A DNA stretch of 64,000 nucleotides, taken from TMP-86 sp044226865 (lineage in GTDB: Bacteria > Pseudomonadota > Gammaproteobacteria > Steroidobacterales > Steroidobacteraceae). Shown here in pieces: positions 58,938-64,000 of this stretch (its first letter is position 1; the number at the start of each line of letters is the position of its first letter). Both the position numbers and the translations under genes were made by a program. The stretch covers positions 1-64,000 of the forward strand of contig JBGAGE010000012.1 in the NCBI GenBank assembly GCA_044226865.1, written 5' to 3'. The notes under the pieces are model-generated. The model was given only the letters and a program-made list of their open reading frames with translations. It was not told the DNA's origin and ran no database searches.

Positions 58938-59543
58938 TCAGCCGGCGAGCTTTCTGATCTCCTGCACGGCTGCGCGATAGACCAGCAGGGCACGTTCGCA
59001 GTCGCCGAGGGCACGATGCGCCGCCTGCTTGAACGATGCGCCATTACCCGCCACCTCGGCGAGTCGGAAGCTGGGAAGGAAGGGCCACGCGCGGCGCGCC
59101 AATTGCATGGCACAGCAGATGGGGTTGCGCAGCTCGAGCGGCGGTTTACAGGCGCTCATGGCGGTGTTCAGAAAACCCATGTCGAATCCTGCTGCGTATG
59201 ACACGAGCGGTAGCTCGCCGACGAAGTCCCGGAATTGCAGCAGCGCATCGTCGATGCACACGCCTTCCTCATCCAACAAGGATTGGCTGATGCCCGTGAG
59301 GCCGGTGATGTAGCGGGACACGGCCTGCCGTGGGCGGACCAATACACGCAGGTGTTCCTCGCGCCCTGTGCGTTGGTCGCAGCGGATGGCGCCGATCTCG
59401 ATGATCTCGTCGGCATGCGGATCCAGCCCCGTGGTTTCCAGGTCGAACACAACGAAGCGCTCGGGGATCTCAGGCAGCAGCTCGGGAACTGGCGCCGACT
59501 CCCGGTCTGCGATTTCAACCGGGTTGCTCACCGCCGGGGTCAT
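58938..59543 (-). CDS. DnaQ-like 3'-5' exonuclease
   Basis: 201 residues with DEDDh exonuclease motifs: FVVFDLETTGLDPHADEIIE (Asp34, Glu36), SYAAGFDMGFLN (ExoII Asp) and HRALGDCERALLVY (ExoIII His and Asp). It lacks the polymerase epsilon C-terminal tail length, so a free-standing exonuclease of the PolC/epsilon-like or RNase T-like group is more likely than the replicative proofreader. Confidence 0.87.
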   Translation of the reverse strand: MTPAVSNPVEIADRESAPVPELLPEIPERFVVFDLETTGLDPHADEIIEIGAIRCDQRTGREEHLRVLVRPRQAVSRYITGLTGISQSLLDEEGVCIDDALLQFRDFVGELPLVSYAAGFDMGFLNTAMSACKPPLELRNPICCAMQLARRAWPFLPSFRLAEVAGNGASFKQAAHRALGDCERALLVYRAAVQEIRKLAG

Positions 59544-59653
59544 GTCAGCGCTCCCATGAAGGAGCGCAAATGTGCCCGCGCCGGGGGCCGCCGTCGGTGA
59601 CGGCAGTCTCGCTTTTCGTGCACCGTGAAAGTGCGCGCCGCCCGGCGCCTTCT

Positions 59654-61585
59654 CTAACGTGCGCGCGCGGTGAGAATGTCGTCCAGGCGGGCCGGTACTG
59701 CCGTATCCCGCTGCAAGTGCGGGTAACGCAGCCCATCGACGTAGTCGAGCCGGACGACCCTGTAACGATCGCCCGCCTTGACGATGAGCTCGATCGGCGC
59801 CTTGGAAGCCTTCGCGTCGCGGATGGCCTGCAGCAGCACGTCAGCCTCATACGCGGTGCCGTTGACGGCGATGAGCTGCGTGGACTCGGTCAGGCCGGCC
59901 TTGAAGGCGGCGCTGTCCCAACGCACCCTCACGAGCGACCCGTTCTTTTCATTGATGACCATGCCGATCGAATACGTCAGGTCCGTCTCCTTGCTCTTGG
60001 CATCGGAGTGCTTCTGGAATTCGCTGGGCTGCTCGGTGTAGACGAGCCGATAACCACCGCGCGCCAGGCCATCCAGGGGCGCCGGCCCGCCGACGGCATC
60101 GAGGCGCTTGCGCAGGAATGCCGCCCAGTCGTAGGGCTCGACGCCGTCCAGCGCCTTCACCACGTCCTCGAACGTGTATGTGGACACCGCCATGCTGCCA
60201 TCCTCGATGCTGAAGAAGGCGCGCGCGAAATCATCCAATGATCGCCGCCCCTTGGAGCGCTCGCGGATCAGCGTGTCCGCATCCAGCCAGACCAGCGCCG
60301 CTTCATCGTAGTACTCCTTGGCGCGGGTCCAGTCGCGCCACGGCTTGGGCCGGTGGTGATTGATGATGGGCTCGTTGGTCGTATCCTGCAGCGAGCGCCA
60401 TTGGCGCCCGGTCTGCATGTCGTAATGTGCGGCGATCAGGGCCAGTTCGTCCAGCGCCTGCTGGCGGGTGTGCAGCCCGGAGCGCGCCGCCAGCACCTTG
60501 CCCCAATATTCGGTCTGGCCTTCGTATACCCACAGCAGGCTGGTCTGCATGGGCACGTTGTAGGACGGCGTCCACAGGTCCGCGGGGCGGCGGAATTTAC
60601 CATTCCAGGAATGCGTATATTCGTGCGGCAGCAGGTCGCGCTCGTGCGCTGTCTTGTCCCAGTCGGTGAACAGGCTCGCATCCGTGGTGTCTTCGCTCGA
60701 CTCGTGATGTTCCAGGCCCTTGCCCGGAAGCTCGTCGCTCAGGGCGTAGAGGAAATCATAGTGACGGTAGTGACGCGAGCCGTACAGCCGAGCGGCCTGC
60801 TGCACGAGTGCACGGTGCGCGTCCAGCTGCGCTGGGGTGACGGCCAGCATCTCGGGACGGTCGGCGAAGAGGTTGAGCGTGACGCGTGCTTTCGCGCCCG
60901 GATCGAGATCCAGGGCACGCGCGTAGCGCCCGGCGTAGACTGGGCTGTCCGCCAGCGTTTCGATGCTCGTGCGCTCGAATGTCGTCACGCCATCTGCCGA
61001 GGCCGTGCGCTCCAGCGCCGTGGCGAGTTGCCAACCTTCCGGAATCTTCAAGCTGGCTGTCACCGGGATCTGCCGGGTGAAGTAACCGGCCGGGTAGACG
61101 AACAACGTGATCCAATCGAGCACCTTGATTTCGCGGCTCATCTCCAGCGGGTCCACCTTCTCGCTGGTGGGTGAGAGATAATCGAAGGTGACGTCCACCT
61201 CGCTGATGCCCGGCGGCGGGTCGAGGTGGAACGAGTACATGTCCACGGAATCGCGTGACCAGTTCACCGGTTGTCCATCCGCGGCGATGCGCAGGCCCGA
61301 CAGCCTGTCGATGGGGCCGGTGGTGGAATGATTGCCGGGAAGCCACTTCGGGAATTGCAGCACCGTGCCGGCGCCAATGCCGCTGATGTGCTCCTTCACG
61401 CGCACGATGCGGCGATCCACGTCGGAGGCGTCGACTTCCAGGCGAATGGCACCGGGGTAGGGCTTATCCTGCGGTGACGGTATCACCGGTATCGGCGCCA
61501 TCCGTTCGGGACCGGCGTCCGAGGCCCGGCTGATGCCATGGCACATCAGCAATGACATGGCGGTTGCAACAAACGCTCGAATCAT
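59654..61585 (-). CDS. Exported M61-family glycyl aminopeptidase with PDZ domain
   Basis: 643 residues. Signal peptide (MIRAFVATAMSLLMCHGISR). Large beta-rich N-terminal domain, then the zinc site LLPHEYTHSWNGKFRRP (HExxH) and WVYEGQTEYWGKVLA (downstream Glu). The C-terminal third holds a PDZ domain (LTYSIGMVINEKNGSLVRVR; AAFKAGL). M61 peptidases remove N-terminal Gly or Ala from peptides in the periplasm. The start at 61585 gives a clean signal peptide. It may cooperate with the M28 and serine hydrolases upstream. Confidence 0.88.
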   Translation of the reverse strand: MIRAFVATAMSLLMCHGISRASDAGPERMAPIPVIPSPQDKPYPGAIRLEVDASDVDRRIVRVKEHISGIGAGTVLQFPKWLPGNHSTTGPIDRLSGLRIAADGQPVNWSRDSVDMYSFHLDPPPGISEVDVTFDYLSPTSEKVDPLEMSREIKVLDWITLFVYPAGYFTRQIPVTASLKIPEGWQLATALERTASADGVTTFERTSIETLADSPVYAGRYARALDLDPGAKARVTLNLFADRPEMLAVTPAQLDAHRALVQQAARLYGSRHYRHYDFLYALSDELPGKGLEHHESSEDTTDASLFTDWDKTAHERDLLPHEYTHSWNGKFRRPADLWTPSYNVPMQTSLLWVYEGQTEYWGKVLAARSGLHTRQQALDELALIAAHYDMQTGRQWRSLQDTTNEPIINHHRPKPWRDWTRAKEYYDEAALVWLDADTLIRERSKGRRSLDDFARAFFSIEDGSMAVSTYTFEDVVKALDGVEPYDWAAFLRKRLDAVGGPAPLDGLARGGYRLVYTEQPSEFQKHSDAKSKETDLTYSIGMVINEKNGSLVRVRWDSAAFKAGLTESTQLIAVNGTAYEADVLLQAIRDAKASKAPIELIVKAGDRYRVVRLDYVDGLRYPHLQRDTAVPARLDDILTARAR

Positions 61586-61718
61586 CCTGTTCTTCCTGTT
61601 ATCGCGCGGCTGTTGCACAATTTCTCACAAATCCGCGGCCTGCGATACGGAAAAACACCCCATCACCGCAGGCCTGCGCTTTCGCTAGAATGTGTGCCCC
61701 TGCACCGGGTCTTCCTGC

Positions 61719-62807
61719 TTGAAGCTCACGCTCGACCATCTTCGCCGCTATGCCGTGTCGCGCTCATTGTTCGAGCCGACCACGCTCGGCCGGGCCATTC
61801 GCAAGCTGGGCTTCGTGCAGGCCGATCCCATCCGCGCGCCGGCGCGCGCACAGGACCTGATGTTGCGGCACCGGGTGGCCGGTTATCGCGCCGGCGAGCT
61901 GGAGCGTCGCTATCCCCGCCTGGGTCTCGAGGAAGATTTCTTCGTCAACTACGGGTTCCTGCCGCGCGAGCACAGCGATCTCATGCATCCGCGTGTGCCG
62001 CGCAGGGGGTGGACGGCAAAGCGCCGCCGGCAAGCGCAGGCGATGCTGGAGTATGTGCGTGAGCACCGCATCGTGCATCCACGCGACGTGAATGCGCATT
62101 TCGGCCATGGCACGGAGACGAACTGGTTCGGAGGATCATCCAACGCTACCACCCGCTTGTTGGACGAAATGCATTATCGCGGGCTGTTGCGCGTGGCGCG
62201 CCGCGAAGGCGGCATTCGTCTCTACGCGCCGCGGGAGCCCGGCGTCCTGGCGCGAGAGATGCCCGAGGCGGCGCGGATGGATGCGCTCGCTGATCTCCTC
62301 ATCCGCAAGTACGCGCCGTTGACGGCACGCGGCCTCGGACGGTTGATGAGCATGCTGATCGGCGGCGTGCCGCAATGGCGAACGCAGCGAGCCAACGCGC
62401 TGGCACGTGCCACGACCCGCCTTGCCGGCGCCAAGGTGGACGGTGTTCAGTGGTATTGGCCGGCGGAAGAGAATCCCGCCTCGCGCCGCTGGCGTCCAGA
62501 CGACGAAGTGCGCCTGCTGACACCGTTCGACCCCATCACCTTCGAGCGTCATCGCTTCGAATTGCTGTGGGGCTGGGCGTATCGTTTCGAGGCGTATACG
62601 CCGGCGCCGAAGCGCAAGCTCGGTTACTACGCCTTGCCGTTGCTATGGCATGATCGGGTGATCGGTTGGGGGAATGCGGCGGTGGTGAACGGCGAATTGC
62701 GTTGCGAGTTCGGTTACGTTGGAGCCGAGCCGCTGGACGCGATCTACAAGCGCGGCCTGGAAGCGGAGGTGCAGCGCATCAGGGTATTTCTGGGGCTGGC
62801 GCCTTGA
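61719..62807 (+). CDS. YcaQ-like winged-helix DNA glycosylase (AlkZ/HTH_42 family)
   Basis: About 362 residues. LTLDHLRRYAVSRSLFE, LGFVQADPIRAPARAQDLML (with the QxD type signature of AlkZ/YcaQ) and a series of winged helices (RLLDEMHYRGLLRVARREGG) mark the family. YcaQ-type enzymes unhook interstrand crosslinks. RPDDEVRLLTPFDPITFERH is the family's C-terminal block. The start is probably TTG 61719; GTG 61692 is an alternative. Confidence 0.84.
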   Translation: MKLTLDHLRRYAVSRSLFEPTTLGRAIRKLGFVQADPIRAPARAQDLMLRHRVAGYRAGELERRYPRLGLEEDFFVNYGFLPREHSDLMHPRVPRRGWTAKRRRQAQAMLEYVREHRIVHPRDVNAHFGHGTETNWFGGSSNATTRLLDEMHYRGLLRVARREGGIRLYAPREPGVLAREMPEAARMDALADLLIRKYAPLTARGLGRLMSMLIGGVPQWRTQRANALARATTRLAGAKVDGVQWYWPAEENPASRRWRPDDEVRLLTPFDPITFERHRFELLWGWAYRFEAYTPAPKRKLGYYALPLLWHDRVIGWGNAAVVNGELRCEFGYVGAEPLDAIYKRGLEAEVQRIRVFLGLAP

Positions 62808-63535
62808 GCGGGCTGTGGGCACAGCGGCTGTTGGGCTTGTTCGGCCGGCGCAAGAGCGCGGTGGAATCCGCGGCGGACGCCGTTTACGTGCTGGTCTGCA
62901 AGGCGGTGAAGCGTGGCGGGCGGGTGAGGGTGGAAGACTTGTTGTCTGCCTCGGCGTCGGTGGTGGGCGAGGCCTGCATCGCAGCGGCGGGGGACTTCGA
63001 TCCGCGACTGCACGAGCACATACCGGGCAGCCGCGTATTTTCCGACCGCGCCAACGCGCTCTTGTGTGGCGACAAGTCCTGGGAGGATGCGCCGCCGGCG
63101 AGCATCGCCGGCACCTTGCGCGATTCATTGACCGCCGCTGGTTTCACCCGCAAGGACTTTCCGGTGCTGGAGGATGTTTTTCGCCTCTTCGTGACGAACA
63201 TCGGCAAGGAAGGGGAGTGGGGGCGAGTCCCGTTGTCGGTGCCCGAGAATCATCGTCCCTACATCATGCCCCTGCAGATTGCCTACGAAACGCGCGAGGC
63301 CGTCGACAAGGCGTTGTCTGCGCTCGGTGAGGATGCGATGTCACGCCTGCAGGCGTGCACGCAAGCCCTGGCAAAGGCCTTGATCCAGACCAAGGACGTG
63401 TTGAGCCGCCTGGTGGCGACCACGCTGGCCCTGGAAACCGTCAATGGCATGGCCAAGACCGCGCCGATGACGCGGGCTGCGATGATGATGCTGATGGACA
63501 AGGCGCGCGCAGGAAGCAGCGGCGCCGCCGTATAA
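62804..63535 (+). CDS. Hypothetical protein coupled to the YcaQ-like gene
   Basis: 243 residues, TTG start overlapping the YcaQ stop (TTGA). Cytosolic, mixed alpha/beta, with AADAVYVLVCKAVKRGGRVR and VLEDVFRLFVTNIGKEGEWG. I do not recognise it. Being coupled to a DNA-repair-like gene suggests a shared process, not proven. A longer in-frame reading from 62666 overlaps YcaQ by 140 bases and is less likely. Confidence 0.6.
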   Translation: MSGLWAQRLLGLFGRRKSAVESAADAVYVLVCKAVKRGGRVRVEDLLSASASVVGEACIAAAGDFDPRLHEHIPGSRVFSDRANALLCGDKSWEDAPPASIAGTLRDSLTAAGFTRKDFPVLEDVFRLFVTNIGKEGEWGRVPLSVPENHRPYIMPLQIAYETREAVDKALSALGEDAMSRLQACTQALAKALIQTKDVLSRLVATTLALETVNGMAKTAPMTRAAMMMLMDKARAGSSGAAV

Positions 63536-63550
63536 CCCGGGGAGACGCCG

Positions 63551-64000
63551 ATGAAGAACAATCTGTCGAGGTTCGCCATGCTTGTTTCGGGCGTGCTCGC
63601 CTGCGCGGCGGCAACGGCACAGGCGGTTACGCCAGAAGCAGAGCGGGCTTTTGCGAACCTGCCCGGCAAAGTGCTGCTCGACAATGCGCGGGTGACGGTC
63701 ACGCAGATCGCGGTGCCGCCGGGCCAGTCCACCGGCCGGCGCAATTCCCGGGCTGCCGATCTGCTGGTGTTCATCAAGGGCGGGGTGATGAAGTTGACCG
63801 CGTCCGCGCGCTCGGTCATGTGGAAAGATGGCAGGGTGGTGTGGCTGCCTTCCCTCGACCCTGCCGACGATGGTGATGCCACCAATACCGGCACGGCGCC
63901 CATCGTGATGGATGTGGTCAAGTTGAAGCCCGTGCCCGCTGCTGCCGCGACGGCTGCCGGTGCGGGCCCGAAGTACCGGCACCTGAACTATCCCAACATT
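63551..64000 (+). CDS. Exported cupin-like protein, cut by window edge
   Basis: First 150 codons. Signal peptide (MKNNLSRFAMLVSGVLACAA), then a barrel-like sequence with VTVTQIAVPPGQSTGRRNSR and ADLLVFIKGGVMKLTASARS, as in exported cupins, though the usual metal histidines are not seen so far. GGGGAG precedes the ATG. The frame is still open at 64000. Confidence 0.7.
   Translation, partial: MKNNLSRFAMLVSGVLACAAATAQAVTPEAERAFANLPGKVLLDNARVTVTQIAVPPGQSTGRRNSRAADLLVFIKGGVMKLTASARSVMWKDGRVVWLPSLDPADDGDATNTGTAPIVMDVVKLKPVPAAAATAAGAGPKYRHLNYPNI

Noticed and set aside
1..64000. CRISPR arrays, tRNA/rRNA genes, insertion sequences
   Set aside because: Reading both strands I saw no regularly spaced repeats, transposase, integrase or tRNA-like fold.

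Overview
The window is 64 kb of dense, high-GC bacterial DNA with short intergenic gaps, many 3-4 base ATGA/GTGA/TTGA gene overlaps, and no rRNA, tRNA or CRISPR array that I could see. The gene content suggests a gammaproteobacterium. The clues are heterotetrameric sarcosine oxidase, a TonB receptor with periplasmic peptidases, CsrA, a YghU-type GST, DUF1615, and a LexA box of the gamma/beta type CTGT-N8-ACAG. A Nevskiales/Steroidobacterales-like soil or water organism would fit, but this is inference from gene families and not a phylogenetic result.

Layout. (1) 1-3797, minus strand: a multicomponent phenol hydroxylase cluster (dmpK-L-M and the 5' end of dmpN, cut by the left edge) behind an AraC-type regulator and a GST. 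(2) 3796-21472: mixed housekeeping and stress genes. They include a DUF1615 lipoprotein, rhomboid protease, MFS pump, thioesterase, metallo-beta-lactamase-fold hydrolase, YghU-like GST, an SOS-box-controlled 78-aa protein, AsmA, a degenerate alpha/beta hydrolase, a metallophosphoesterase, an RNB exoribonuclease, a LOG protein and a large hybrid histidine kinase. (3) 21825-29382: methylated-glycine catabolism, with a dimethylglycine/sarcosine dehydrogenase-like flavoprotein divergent from a soxBDAG operon; SoxG carries a 12-bp tandem repeat. (4) 29530-30111: NnrU-like membrane protein. (5) 30322-34775: a plasmid-type maintenance block. It holds parA, parB, two identical 22-bp palindromes that look like parS, a winged-helix protein that may be a replication initiator, an AT-rich segment, and a KfrA-like coiled-coil protein with its own 26-bp palindromic operator. 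(6) 34943-45609: transporter, hemerythrin, DUF6496, D-aminoacylase-like enzyme, cupin, DUF2147, TonB-like protein, CsrA (58 aa), LEA-like lipoprotein, glutathione peroxidase, membrane-bound C13/caspase-like protease, SDR, and a copC remnant in front of copD. (7) 45696-54704: a plus-strand run of exported hydrolases around a TonB-dependent receptor, probably a peptide or amide scavenging locus. (8) 54753-64000: small or hypothetical genes, a leader peptidase remnant, an orphan PD-(D/E)XK-like protein, two GNATs, an FMN reductase, a DnaQ-like exonuclease, an M61 peptidase, a YcaQ-like protein, and a partial cupin-like gene at the right edge.

The most unusual parts are the plasmid-style partition/replication block set in chromosome-like surroundings, with its three perfect palindromes, and the LexA box directly in front of an unrecognised small gene. 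All functional calls rest on reading translated sequence and motifs by eye; no database search was run.
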